NCBI RefSeq assembly: GCF_036016955.1
Contig: NZ_JAYWXI010000001.1
Location: forward strand, 124,001 to 188,000
Reading direction: 5' to 3'
DNA: 64,000 nucleotides
DNA from: JAYWXI01 sp036016955
GTDB taxonomy: Bacteria > Bacteroidota > Bacteroidia > Flavobacteriales > Weeksellaceae
The position numbers were made by a program, and so were the translations under genes. Positions 33,252 through 41,275 of the stretch are shown here, one piece after another. The number at the start of each line of letters is the position of its first letter. Position 1 is the first letter of the stretch. Below the pieces are notes generated by a model. That model was not told the origin of the DNA and did not search any database. It saw only the letters and a list, made by a program, of their open reading frames with translations.

Positions 33252-33338
33252 ATTATTGGAATTTAGGATGAAACGAAAAATCGCCTCCGATAGAGAGACG
33301 ATTGCATAAAATTAGAATTCAAACGCAAACGTTTCTTA

Positions 33339-33776
33339 TTATTTCGCTGAATTCTTTTTTGGACTATTTTTTGCCGGTGCAGCGGGTTGTGCCGCAGTGG
33401 TTTCGGGAGCGTTAGGGTCTACTTTTCCTTTGATGTAAAGGACGGATCGGCTGTTGCTCGGATCGTTGGAGTAGACTTCGATTAACTTTTGGAAATCCCC
33501 GTTGATTTGGGTGTTGTACCCGACTTTAATTTGTGCAGTTTTTCCCGGAAGAATGGGGTCTTGGCTCCATTCCGGAGTGGTACAGCCGCAAGAGGCTTGC
33601 ACTCGGCTGATGATTAGGGGCTTGTCGCCTGTGTTTTTCACTGTAAAGAAACGGTGGCCTTCAGCTCCTGTTTTCACGGTGCCGTATTCGATGGTGGTTT
33701 TATCGAAAGAAATGGTTTGGGCGGAAGCAGTTGCCAGAGCACCAATAATGAACATTCCTGCAAGTAATTTTTTCAT
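33339..33776 (-). CDS. Secreted DUF1573-domain protein
   Basis: A 145-residue protein with a signal peptide ([20 protein letters not shown]) and one DUF1573 domain (about 25-120) containing the family motif [27 protein letters not shown], followed by a Pro/Ala/Lys-rich tail ending NSPKKNSAK. Immunoglobulin-like beta fold; common and of unknown role in Bacteroidota. Periplasmic or surface location expected. Confidence 0.88.
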   Translation of the reverse strand: MKKLLAGMFIIGALATASAQTISFDKTTIEYGTVKTGAEGHRFFTVKNTGDKPLIISRVQASCGCTTPEWSQDPILPGKTAQIKVGYNTQINGDFQKLIEVYSNDPSNSRSVLYIKGKVDPNAPETTAAQPAAPAKNSPKKNSAK

Positions 33777-33830
33777 TTTTTGTTTTTTTTAATTGTTTAG
33801 TTAGTCTCTTAAAAGAGAAAATTGGAGGAG

Positions 33831-33838
33831 CAAAGTTA
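33831..33838 (-). promoter_or_regulatory. Promoter -7 box of the DUF1573 gene
   Basis: Reads TAACTTTG on the minus strand, 54 bases before the ATG. Confidence 0.45.
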
Positions 33839-33879
33839 AAAATATTTTCAATTCATACGCCCAAAATTACCCTTTTCCC

Positions 33880-33887
33880 TATTTTTG
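33880..33887 (+). promoter_or_regulatory. Promoter -7 box of valS
   Basis: Reads TATTTTTG, 26 bases before the ATG at 33914. Confidence 0.5.
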
Positions 33888-33913
33888 CAAAAATAAAGCC
33901 AAAAAAAGAAGCT

Positions 33914-36529
33914 ATGCAGATTTCAGATAAATACAGTCCGCAAGAGACCGAACAAAAATGGTACGGGTATTGGATGGAGCAGGGGTATTTTCATTCGACA
34001 CCGGACGACCGTCCGCCGTACACTATTGTAATTCCGCCGCCTAATGTAACGGGGATTTTGCATATGGGACATATGCTTAATAATACCATTCAGGATGTGT
34101 TGATTAGACGAGCAAGGATGAGAGGCTATAATGCTTGTTGGGTACCAGGAACCGACCACGCCTCTATTGCTACGGAAGCGAAGGTCGTGGCTAAACTAAA
34201 GGCGGAAGGCATTAACAAATCGGATATTTCTCGTGAAGAATTCCTAAAACACGCTTGGGAATGGACGCATAAATATGGCGGAACAATTTTAGAGCAATTA
34301 AAAAAATTAGGTTGTTCTTGCGATTGGGACAGGACCCGCTTTACGATGGAGGATAAACTCTCCGATCAAGTGATAAAGTCTTTTGTGGATTTATATAACA
34401 AAGGGCTCATCTACAGAGGTTACCGTATGGTTAACTGGGACCCGGAAGCCAAAACCAACATATCCGACGAAGAAGTTATTTTCAAAGAACAAAACGGAAA
34501 ACTCTATCACTTAAAATATCAGATTGAGGGCACGCAAGACTTTCTTACCGTGGCGACCACGCGTCCCGAAACCATTTTCGGTGATGTGGCCGTATGCGTA
34601 AACCCTAATGATGAACGCTACCAAAAACTTATCGGCAAGACCGTTATTGTGCCTATCGTTAATCGTGCGGTGCCGATTATTGCCGATGAATATGTGGATA
34701 TTGAATTCGGAACGGGGACATTGAAAATAACGCCTGCCCATGATGTTAATGATTACGAAATTGGTCAAAAACACCAGCTTCAAATCATTGATGCTATTGA
34801 CGACGATGGCAAACTGAATCATCACGGAATGTATTACGAAGGGAAAGACCGTTTTGTGGTGCGTAAAGAAATCGCAAAAGAGTTGGAAGCGAAAGGTCTT
34901 CTCGCCAAAGCGGAAGATTATGTAAACAAGGTGGGGACTTCCGAGAGAACGGGAGCGGTGATAGAACCTAAAATCTCTCAACAATGGTTCTTGAAAATGT
35001 CCGAAATTGCCAAACCTGCTTTAGAGGTGGTCATGAACGACGAGATTAAATTCTATCCCGATAAATTTAAAAACACCTACAAATATTGGATGGAAAACAT
35101 CCGAGATTGGAACATCTCTCGTCAGCTTTGGTGGGGGCAGCAAATCCCTGCCTACTACTACGGAGAAGGCGAAAACGATTTTGTAGTAGCGGAAAACGCT
35201 GAAAAAGCATTGGAATTAGCAAAAGAAAAGTCTCAAAATCCAAATCTAAGCCTTGCCGACTTAAAACAAGACGAAGATGCTTTAGACACTTGGTTCTCTT
35301 CTTGGCTGTGGCCAATGTCCGTATTCGACGGATTATTAGACCCTAACAGCAAGGAAATCAACTATTATTATCCTACCACCGACCTCGTTACAGGTCCAGA
35401 CATCATTTTCTTTTGGGTAGCCAGAATGATTATGGCAGGATTGGAATGGAGAGGTAAAGTTCCTTTCAAAAATGTATATTTCACAGGGATTGTAAGGGAT
35501 AAACAAAGACGCAAAATGTCTAAATCTTTAGGCAATTCACCTGACCCAATAGAGCTCATTGACAAATACGGTGCAGACAGCGTAAGAGTTGGGATTCTGT
35601 TGAGTTCTGCGGCTGGAAACGACCTTCTGTTCGACGAAGACTTAATGCTACAAGGGCGAAATTTCGCTACTAAAATATGGAATGCTTTCCGTCTAGTACA
35701 AGGTTGGAAACAAGAAGACAAACCAGCTGGTGCAGTTGAAAATCAAACGATAGAATGGTTTGGTCATTTATTAGATAAAACCGTAAAAGAGATTAACGAG
35801 CAGTTTGAAAAATTCAGAATTTCAGACGCCTTACATCTTATTTATAAATTAATTTGGGACGATTTCTGTTCTTGGTATTTGGAAGCCATTAAACCAAATT
35901 ACGGCGAGGGTATTTCTAAGGAAATTTACGACAAAACCATTGCTTATTTTGAAGCGTTGATGAAATTGCTCCACCCTTTTATGCCTTTCTTAACCGAGGA
36001 GCTTTGGCAAAATATTATCTCAAGAAATACAGACGAAGCCCTCATTATCGCTCAACAAAGAGAGGCATCAGAATTTGATGTGAATATTATCAACCAATTT
36101 GATATTGCTAAAGAGTGGATTTCTGGCGTGAGAAATTACAGACAAAGCAAGGGTATTTCTCCTAAAGAAACCGTAGAGCTCTACACCAATGCTACCGAAA
36201 ATAGCAACGAAGCACTTATAAAGAAATTGGCTAATGTTTCAAATATTTATTTCAATGAAAAAACAGACAAACCAAGTTTCTCTTTCTTGGTTGGTTCTAC
36301 GGAACTTTCCATACCGCTTAGCGAAACGCTTGATTTGGAAGAAGAGAAGAAGAAAACAGAGGAGGAACTTTCTTATCTTAAAGGCTTTTTAGCTTCAGTT
36401 GAGAAAAAGCTAAGCAACGAAAAATTCGTTAGTGGAGCTCCTGAAAAAGTGGTAGAAATGGAACGAAAAAAACAAAAAGATGCCCTTGATAAGATTGCGT
36501 TATTGGAGGAAAAGCTGAAAACCCTCTAG
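33914..36529 (+). CDS. valS: Valyl-tRNA synthetase (compositional mosaic)
   Basis: An 871-residue class I synthetase. HIGH-type motif as [16 protein letters not shown] (about 42-57), CP1 editing domain with [15 protein letters not shown] (about 216-230), and KMSKS at [14 protein letters not shown] (about 533-546). The C-terminal coiled-coil arm (about 800-871) ends [17 protein letters not shown]. Complete. The gene is in two composition zones: to about base 35,190 it resembles its neighbours, and beyond that it is visibly AT-richer with A/T-ending codons. Hand counts of 60-base lines gave 53% and 45% GC in the first part (34141, 34621) and 40%, 40% and 37% in the second (35701, 35941, 36181). 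Confidence 0.97.
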   Translation: MQISDKYSPQETEQKWYGYWMEQGYFHSTPDDRPPYTIVIPPPNVTGILHMGHMLNNTIQDVLIRRARMRGYNACWVPGTDHASIATEAKVVAKLKAEGINKSDISREEFLKHAWEWTHKYGGTILEQLKKLGCSCDWDRTRFTMEDKLSDQVIKSFVDLYNKGLIYRGYRMVNWDPEAKTNISDEEVIFKEQNGKLYHLKYQIEGTQDFLTVATTRPETIFGDVAVCVNPNDERYQKLIGKTVIVPIVNRAVPIIADEYVDIEFGTGTLKITPAHDVNDYEIGQKHQLQIIDAIDDDGKLNHHGMYYEGKDRFVVRKEIAKELEAKGLLAKAEDYVNKVGTSERTGAVIEPKISQQWFLKMSEIAKPALEVVMNDEIKFYPDKFKNTYKYWMENIRDWNISRQLWWGQQIPAYYYGEGENDFVVAENAEKALELAKEKSQNPNLSLADLKQDEDALDTWFSSWLWPMSVFDGLLDPNSKEINYYYPTTDLVTGPDIIFFWVARMIMAGLEWRGKVPFKNVYFTGIVRDKQRRKMSKSLGNSPDPIELIDKYGADSVRVGILLSSAAGNDLLFDEDLMLQGRNFATKIWNAFRLVQGWKQEDKPAGAVENQTIEWFGHLLDKTVKEINEQFEKFRISDALHLIYKLIWDDFCSWYLEAIKPNYGEGISKEIYDKTIAYFEALMKLLHPFMPFLTEELWQNIISRNTDEALIIAQQREASEFDVNIINQFDIAKEWISGVRNYRQSKGISPKETVELYTNATENSNEALIKKLANVSNIYFNEKTDKPSFSFLVGSTELSIPLSETLDLEEEKKKTEEELSYLKGFLASVEKKLSNEKFVSGAPEKVVEMERKKQKDALDKIALLEEKLKTL

Positions 36530-36552
36530 TCTGAATAAGGTTCATCTGAAGG

Positions 36553-36591
36553 AAAAAAGACCGGTGAGGCGTTGCTTTATTGGTCTTTTTT
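36553..36591 (+). terminator. Terminator of valS
   Basis: AAAAAAGACC pairs with GGTCTTTTTT around a 19-base loop, 23 bases past the valS stop. Confidence 0.65.
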
Positions 36592-36621
36592 CGTTTATCT
36601 TTACTTTTTATACCTGCGGTT

Positions 36622-37260
36622 ATGGAACATCTTGATAATATTAAGAAATTATTTGGTAAAAATTTTGTTGAAAGTCCTCTTTTGGAAACCTTTGAGGCGG
36701 GGCGTATTGTGTTGCCGACGGGGGAAATGGTGGCTTGTGATCCTCTGATTACAAAGGACATGAAGCCTTTTACGGTTCGTTTTCCTAGTGGTTCGTTTCC
36801 GGTTTTGGTTCATAAGGAGAGGGAGAGCAATTGCGTGGCTTATGTGGAAGTGGTTTTCGGGGTGGCTGATGCGCTACGTTGGGAAATGGCGGTAACGGAG
36901 GGGCAGAAAATTCAAGAGCTTAAAGAGGGCGAAATCTTCGGTTATCCGGTGGCGTCGGGAATGGGGTGTCTTATGGATGTGGAGACGCAGGCCTCGCTCA
37001 ACGCTTTGGAAGAGAAACTTTTTCGTAGAAAGGGAAATGATTTTATGGGGATTTATGAAGAGTTTTTCCATGAGCATTTTTTTGATGAAAAAGGGGCGAT
37101 AGACCAGTATGCTTTTCTTTTTCCTGACGAGTCGAAACCGGGGAGCCTTTTTGCTTTTGAAGCGGGATATGGCGAGGGTTTTTACGCCAGTTATATTGGT
37201 CGGGATAAGGACGGCGGAGTGGTGAAACTGGTTACGGAGTTTATTGAGATTCTAAGTTAA
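36622..37260 (+). CDS. DUF4241-domain protein
   Basis: About 212 residues from ATG 36622 (MEHLDNIKKLF). Typical family features: GEMVACDPLITKDMKPFTVRFPSG (about 37-60) and the C-terminal FAFEAGYGEGFYASYIGRDKDGG. Soluble, no signal peptide. DUF4241 proteins are uncharacterised and often found near polymorphic toxin immunity genes in other bacteria, but nothing here points to a toxin. A variant -7 box (TATCTTTA, 36596-36603) lies upstream. Confidence 0.75.
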   Translation: MEHLDNIKKLFGKNFVESPLLETFEAGRIVLPTGEMVACDPLITKDMKPFTVRFPSGSFPVLVHKERESNCVAYVEVVFGVADALRWEMAVTEGQKIQELKEGEIFGYPVASGMGCLMDVETQASLNALEEKLFRRKGNDFMGIYEEFFHEHFFDEKGAIDQYAFLFPDESKPGSLFAFEAGYGEGFYASYIGRDKDGGVVKLVTEFIEILS

Positions 37261-37298
37261 TAAGCGTTAAATACGGAGGGGTGTAAATTTCAAAAAAC

Positions 37299-37306
37299 TA
37301 CCTTTG
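37299..37306 (+). promoter_or_regulatory. Promoter -7 box of the PfkB kinase gene
   Basis: Reads TACCTTTG, 24 bases before the ATG at 37331; it excludes a start at 37304. Confidence 0.55.
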
Positions 37307-37330
37307 TATATCCAATTTTTAATTTATTTG

Positions 37331-38239
37331 ATGATGAAGATTACTTCAGAACAGCCGAAAATCATGGTGGTGGGAAGTTCCTCTGTGGATCTTGTGCTCA
37401 ATACCGAGAATTATCCGATGCCCAACGAAACGGTTTTGGCAAGTAAATCCGAAAGTTTTTTCGGAGGTAAAGGGGCTAATCAGGCGGTGGCGGCTTCCCG
37501 TTTGGGGGCGGGGGTTTATTTTGTTGGTGCGGTGGGGATGGATCCTTATGGCCAGCAGATTCTTCGGAACTTGGTTGATGAGGGCGTGAACGTGGGGTTT
37601 GTCCGAGAGCGGGAAGATTATGCGACGGGGACGGCTTATGTAACGGCGGCGCAAGGCAAAAATGCCATTGTGGTGGTTCCTGCGGCTAATTTCACGTTGC
37701 GGCCTGACGATGTGGAGGTTGCCGAACGGTTTTTGGCGCAGTCGGAACTGGTATTGCTTCAGCTGGAAATTCCTTTGGAAACGGTTGCTTATACGGTGGA
37801 TTTGGCAAAGCGTCATGGGACGAAGGTCGGGATTTATGCGGCGCCGGCACAGCGCCTTCCGGAGGCGGTGTTGGATTATGCCAGCTTCATTGTCGTTAAA
37901 AGTGGTGAACTTAACACCGTGTTTGGGGACAAGTGGTCTCGGGAAGAGATTCTTCGACGGTACGAAAATCGGGTTTTCGTAAGGGATGATAGCAATTCCA
38001 CGACGTACTTCAATGGTGAGGAGATGATTTATCTCCGCAACGATAGGGAAGATGTCTTGAATAAAATGGGGATGGGGGATGCTTTTACTGCCGGTTTTGC
38101 GGTGGCCTTCTGTCATGGGAATACGGTTAACGATTGCGTGAAATTCGGGAATGAGGTTTCGCTTAAAGTTGCTGTTAACAGAGGTTCGCAAAGAGGTTTG
38201 CCCTACCTTAGAGATTTGATGGGAAAATGCAGTCAATAA
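37331..38239 (+). CDS. rbsK: Ribokinase-like PfkB-family carbohydrate kinase
   Basis: About 302 residues. N-terminal KIMVVGSSSVDLVLNTENYP, the substrate-binding FFGGKGANQAVAASRLGAGVYFVGAVGMDPYG (about 43-74), and the C-terminal anion-hole/catalytic region NKMGMGDAFTAGFAVA (about 246-261) with Asp as base. GGKGANQA is the ribokinase form. No ribose transporter is nearby, so the exact sugar is unproven. Overlaps the next gene by 13 bases. Confidence 0.85.
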   Translation: MMKITSEQPKIMVVGSSSVDLVLNTENYPMPNETVLASKSESFFGGKGANQAVAASRLGAGVYFVGAVGMDPYGQQILRNLVDEGVNVGFVREREDYATGTAYVTAAQGKNAIVVVPAANFTLRPDDVEVAERFLAQSELVLLQLEIPLETVAYTVDLAKRHGTKVGIYAAPAQRLPEAVLDYASFIVVKSGELNTVFGDKWSREEILRRYENRVFVRDDSNSTTYFNGEEMIYLRNDREDVLNKMGMGDAFTAGFAVAFCHGNTVNDCVKFGNEVSLKVAVNRGSQRGLPYLRDLMGKCSQ

Positions 38240-38898
38240 GCAAAAATATGAACGATTGGATTATTCCGCTGACGGTGGATTTTGTCCGTTGTCGGCTTGA
38301 GGGTGCAGAAGCGGGGCACGATTGGTTCCATGTGGAGCGGGTTTGGAAACTTTCGGTTACGATAGCCCAGACGTTGGCGTGCGACCGTTTGGTGGTGGAA
38401 CTGGGAGCGCTGCTGCACGATATTGCGGATCCTAAATTTCATGACGGGGACGAGGCTTTGGCTTTGCGTACGGTTCGGGATTTTTTGGTTTCTCATGCCG
38501 TGGAGGAGAGGCTGATCGAGAAGGTTTTGTTTATCATTCGGTATGTTTCGTTCAAAAACCGCTCGGAAATGCCGGAGACGATTCCGATAGAACTTAAAAT
38601 TGTCCAGGATGCGGATCGTTTGGATGCCATCGGGGCGATTGGGGTGGCCAGGACGTTTAATTTCGGAGGGTATAAAGGAAATCCTCTGCATGATCCGGCT
38701 CAGCTTCCAAGGCTCGGTATGAGTAAGGAGGAGTATAAACAATCTCAAGGGACGACCATTAATCATTTTTATGAAAAGTTACTGTTGCTTAAGGATTTGA
38801 TGCAAACCGAAAAGGGGAAGGCGTTGGCGAAGGAGCGGCATGCGTTCATGCTTTATTTTTTGGAGCAATTTTATCACGAATGGGAAGGCGGGGGCTGA
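38227..38898 (+). CDS. HD-domain phosphohydrolase
   Basis: A 223-residue HD-superfamily protein. Metal ligands: HDWFHVERVWK (His near 27-31), GALLHDIADPKFHDGDEA (HD near 60) and VQDADRLDAIGAIGVART (Asp near 122). Similar to YedJ-type HD hydrolases that act on nucleotides or phosphorylated metabolites; substrate unknown. Overlaps the end of the PfkB kinase gene by 13 bases and is probably translated from the same mRNA. ATG 38248 is an alternative start. Confidence 0.85.
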   Translation: MQSISKNMNDWIIPLTVDFVRCRLEGAEAGHDWFHVERVWKLSVTIAQTLACDRLVVELGALLHDIADPKFHDGDEALALRTVRDFLVSHAVEERLIEKVLFIIRYVSFKNRSEMPETIPIELKIVQDADRLDAIGAIGVARTFNFGGYKGNPLHDPAQLPRLGMSKEEYKQSQGTTINHFYEKLLLLKDLMQTEKGKALAKERHAFMLYFLEQFYHEWEGGG

Positions 38899-38923
38899 AC
38901 CTGATTACTTGTTTAAAGCTGTT

Positions 38924-38953
38924 TTTGGAAAGCCGTAAAAAAGAGTATCTTTG
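38924..38953 (+). promoter_or_regulatory. Promoter abutting the start of the membrane protein at 38960
   Basis: TTTG (38924-38927), 18 bases, then TATCTTTG (38946-38953), with only 6 bases before the ATG at 38960. Both boxes are good, so a leaderless transcript is well supported. Confidence 0.65.
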
Positions 38954-38959
38954 TCTGTA

Positions 38960-39556
38960 ATGGAAAGTTTTGTATTTTTTGTTTTTCTGTTATTGGGGCT
39001 CGGAGTCTTGGCTTCGGCCTTTAGGACGGGGGCTTATGCTCGGCAGGCTCGTTGGTTTCGTTTGGGGGTTCTTTTGGTTTCGTTTCTGTATTTTTCTTAT
39101 TGGTTTGTGCAGAAGAGCACAGAACGTTTTCAGCAGGATTCCATGGCGGTTCAGATTATCAATAAACTGCCTCAGCCGGTGGATTTTTATGTTATCAAAA
39201 TCAAGAAAGGCACGAAGGTTAGCACCGAGCGTTTCGAGATGATGCATGTGGGGCGAATTCGTCCGGAGCATTATCGTTTGGAGTATCTTCGGATGGACAA
39301 TTCGGATGAATATTGGTTGGCAGGGTATATCGGAAAACGTAATTTGGCTTATTTTTCCCAACATTATGTCCCGAATAAAAACATGGATCAGATTTTGGAG
39401 ATCCATAGTTTTATCAATCAAAGTGTGCGTTTGTCGGAAACGGCGTCCCGTCAGGTTGACCGCTACAGGGCCGAACATATGTCGCTGAGTGTTTGGGTTA
39501 CGCTGAGTTTCTTGTTGATGTTTCTCAATATGATGCTTTTTTTTATGAAAAAATAA
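38960..39556 (+). CDS. Membrane protein with two terminal helices, unknown function
   Basis: About 198 residues. Two N-terminal hydrophobic segments (SFVFFVFLLLGLGVLASAF and WFRLGVLLVSFLYFSYWFV), a soluble middle (about 58-170; FYVIKIKKGTKVSTERFEMMHVGRI, ISLE-like beta stretches) and a C-terminal helix VWVTLSFLLMFLNMMLFFMKK. No family recognised. 61 bases after the HD gene but with its own promoter. The TTG at 38951 is part of the -7 box and is not the start. Confidence 0.7.
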   Translation: MESFVFFVFLLLGLGVLASAFRTGAYARQARWFRLGVLLVSFLYFSYWFVQKSTERFQQDSMAVQIINKLPQPVDFYVIKIKKGTKVSTERFEMMHVGRIRPEHYRLEYLRMDNSDEYWLAGYIGKRNLAYFSQHYVPNKNMDQILEIHSFINQSVRLSETASRQVDRYRAEHMSLSVWVTLSFLLMFLNMMLFFMKK

Positions 39557-39723
39557 ATAAAGGGATTGCGGTGGGACAGCCTAAAACCATTTTTAAATTT
39601 GGCCTGAGAAGCAGGGGAGGGTTGAAGCGTTATCCCAAGAATTTCTTTTCTACAAAAAAAAATAAAATCAGTAAAGGGTAGCGGCGAAATGACGGTAATT
39701 ATTTAGTTGGGTTTGGGATGAAC

Positions 39724-39731
39724 TATTTTTG
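39724..39731 (+). promoter_or_regulatory. Possible -7 box upstream of cassette A
   Basis: Reads TATTTTTG, 60 bases before the cassette gene start; it lies outside the cassette and could drive it. Confidence 0.35.
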
Positions 39732-39788
39732 TGAGGGGGTGGGATTCGTTGTCAATCATTTGCGAAAATTCAGAACCTAGATATTCAG

Positions 39789-40605
39789 TTATGTGTTGTA
39801 ACCATAGGAGAGCTCTTACAATAAACGTGTTTTTCTGTCTTGCGTTGACGTTGTTTTCTTGTAACCAGAATTCAAGAAAGGAAAAAAGACCGTTACAGAT
39901 ATAGATACAGTAACAACAATAACAGAAAACAGCTCCAAAAGAGAATCCTTTAAACAGGTAGTTGAAAATTTGCCGAACGAATTATTCGAATTTGTGCCGA
40001 CAAACTATTCTGTTTTGGACACGGTATCAGGCGACTTAAATCTAGATGGAATCAAAGACTACATTCTGGTACTTAAAAAAAATGGCGAAGACACTTTGTC
40101 CGATGTTATTAATAATCCCGAAAGAAGGCCATTATTGATCTTAATACGCAACAAAGACAATAAACTGCAACTTGTGAGAAAAAATGACAATACTGTATAT
40201 TGTATTGATTGTGGTGGAATTATGGGGGATCCATTTATGGGCGTAACAATAAAAAACGGCTATTTTTCAGTTGAACACTATGGTGGAAGTGCTTGGAGAT
40301 GGACGAGAATAATCACATATAAATATTCTAAACAAGACAACGAATGGTTTTTACATAAAGACGGTTCAGAAAGTTTTCACGCTTCAGAACCCGAAAGAAT
40401 TGAAAGTAAAATTAAAACGACAAAAGACTTTGGACGAGTAAAGTTTGAAGACTTTGATATTTACAAAGAAGAATAAAAGGCCTACGCATGACGCGGGGCT
40501 TGCGTCAGACGGGTTGATAGACAAACTTGAAGCTTTGGGCTTCTAATGAATTTTAGTAATAAAATTTGTGCTCCGAAACCCGCTCACCCGCAAGGCTCGA
40601 AACCG
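39789..40605 (+). mobile_element. Integron-type gene cassette A (AT-rich, single gene)
   Basis: The unit begins at G^TT of GTTATGTG (39788-39795), a cassette-start sequence, and ends at G^TT of GTTATGC (40605-40611), the right core box of an attC-like palindrome (40486-40611). Inside is one AT-rich lipoprotein gene that fills the unit in the same direction as expected for a cassette. One 60-base line inside (40321) counts 30% GC, against 45-57% in host-like lines elsewhere. No integrase gene is in the window. Recognised by eye from the palindrome and its matching ends. Confidence 0.6.
39791..40476 (+). pseudogene. Lipoprotein gene broken by a one-base frameshift
   Basis: Reading from ATG 39791 gives a signal peptide MCCNHRRALTINVFFCLALTLFSC with a lipobox-like LFSC, then NQNSRKEK and a stop soon after. 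The main body (EFVPTNYSVLDTVSGDLNLDGIKDYIL to KFEDFDIYKEE, ending 40476) is in another frame. The two frames meet at a run of six A (39882-39887); one extra A would join them as RKEKKTVTDIDTVTTITEN. The body has SGDLNLDGIKDYI, an Asp-rich FG-GAP-like calcium-loop motif, and a conserved-looking YCIDCGGIMGDPFMG. Function unknown. It may be a true frameshift, a homopolymer sequencing error, or slippage-based switching. Confidence 0.7.
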
Positions 40606-40611
40606 TTATGC
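40486..40611 (+). repeat. attC-like recombination site of cassette A
   Basis: An imperfect palindrome of 126 bases. Outer boxes GCATGAC (40486-40492) and GTTATGC (40605-40611) are complementary with one G-T pair. Inner pairs: CTTGCG (40499-40504) with CGCAAG (40589-40594), and CGGGTT (40510-40515) with AACCCG (40577-40582). Unpaired bases lie between the boxes on one side, and a 60-base central spacer has further hairpins. Length and architecture fit integron attC sites. Confidence 0.6.
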
Positions 40612-40836
40612 AAGGCAAATCCTGAAAGTTTGCGACAATGGTCTCGGTCAAACGGTTTGGCTGGCTCTGAGTTTTTATTGAGATTGTTGTCTTTTTGTGT
40701 GTTTAATACCGGAAAATCAGCTTGTTATGCTTGTGTGAGGTTTTAAGTGGAAATTTGTTTGGGGATTGTTTTGGCGGAATTTAATGTTGTTGCTTACGTT
40801 GTCGTTTAACATTAAATGCCAGTGTTGAGGTGAAAT
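40612..40836. other. Intergenic remnant between cassette A and the tRNA cluster
   Basis: About 225 bases without a supported gene. It holds one clear palindrome, TTTAATGTT (40780-40788) with AACATTAAA (40808-40816), extendable to GG..CC, around a 19-base loop with no T-run after it. Otherwise nothing recognised. Confidence 0.4.
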
Positions 40837-40875
40837 AAAAAACCGCAAAACCTTTGTGGGAGGGGATTTGCGGTT
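40837..40875 (-). terminator. Terminator of the tRNA-Ser/Pro/Arg cluster
   Basis: On the minus strand AACCGCAAA pairs with TTTGCGGTT and is followed by TTTTATTT; it starts 3 bases past tRNA-Arg. Confidence 0.75.
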
Positions 40876-40877
40876 AG

Positions 40878-40951
40878 TGAGCGCGAAAGGATTCGAACCT
40901 TTGACCGTCTGCTTAGAAGGCAGATGCTCTATCCAGCTGAGCTACGCACCC
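40878..40951 (-). tRNA. tRNA-Arg (anticodon TCT)
   Basis: 74 bases. Acceptor stem GGGTGCG with CGCGCTC, anticodon stem TCTGC/GCAGA around CTTCTAA (TCT at 34-36), T-arm GGTTCGAATCC. Third in a three-tRNA transcript on the minus strand. Confidence 0.95.
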
Positions 40952-40967
40952 TTAATTGTTTATTTTG

Positions 40968-41042
40968 TCGGGGTGGCAGGATTCGAACCTGCGACCTCCT
41001 GGTCCCAAACCAGGCGCGATGACCGGACTACGCTACACCCCG
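40968..41042 (-). tRNA. tRNA-Pro (anticodon TGG)
   Basis: 75 bases. Acceptor stem CGGGGTG with CACCCCG, anticodon stem CCTGG/CCAGG around TTTGGGA (TGG at 34-36), T-arm GGTTCGAATCC. The 5' C is typical of bacterial tRNA-Pro. Second of three. Confidence 0.95.
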
Positions 41043-41057
41043 AGTGTTTTTTTGTTG

Positions 41058-41142
41058 CGGAGGGTATGAGATTCGAACTCATGCGACACTTGCGCGTCGA
41101 CAGTTTAGCAAACTGCTCCGTTAACCACTCCGGCAACCCTCC
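41058..41142 (-). tRNA. tRNA-Ser (anticodon GCT)
   Basis: 85 bases with a long variable arm, as in class II tRNAs. Acceptor stem GGAGGGT with ACCCTCC, anticodon stem GCAGT/ACTGT around TTGCTAA (GCT at 34-36), discriminator G. First of three. Confidence 0.95.
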
Positions 41143-41184
41143 TTGACAATTTCTTTAAGAACTTCTCTTCCGTAATTGCGAGTG

Positions 41185-41216
41185 CAAATATAGAACACTT
41201 TTGTTAAAGTACCAAA
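41185..41216 (-). promoter_or_regulatory. Promoter of the tRNA-Ser/Pro/Arg cluster
   Basis: On the minus strand TTTG (41213-41216), 20 bases, then TATATTTG (41185-41192), about 42 bases before tRNA-Ser. A strong consensus match. Confidence 0.7.
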
Positions 41217-41275
41217 TGTTTTTACATCTTTTTTTTCGTACTTTAGCAGAATAATTCCATTTAAAATCAATAAAA

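Noticed and set aside
37346..38236. A 296-codon open frame on the minus strand opposite the PfkB kinase gene
   Set aside because: It mirrors the kinase gene in full, is rich in R, H, I and N as expected of antisense translation in this codon usage, and has no family motif.
40878..41142. A CRISPR array or tandem repeat at the three closely spaced similar elements
   Set aside because: The similarity is the shared T-arm sequence of three different tRNAs.
40856..41146. An open frame running through three tRNA genes (96 codons)
   Set aside because: It is the known false translation of tRNA T-arms (repeated GFEPAT-like text); the tRNAs are certain.
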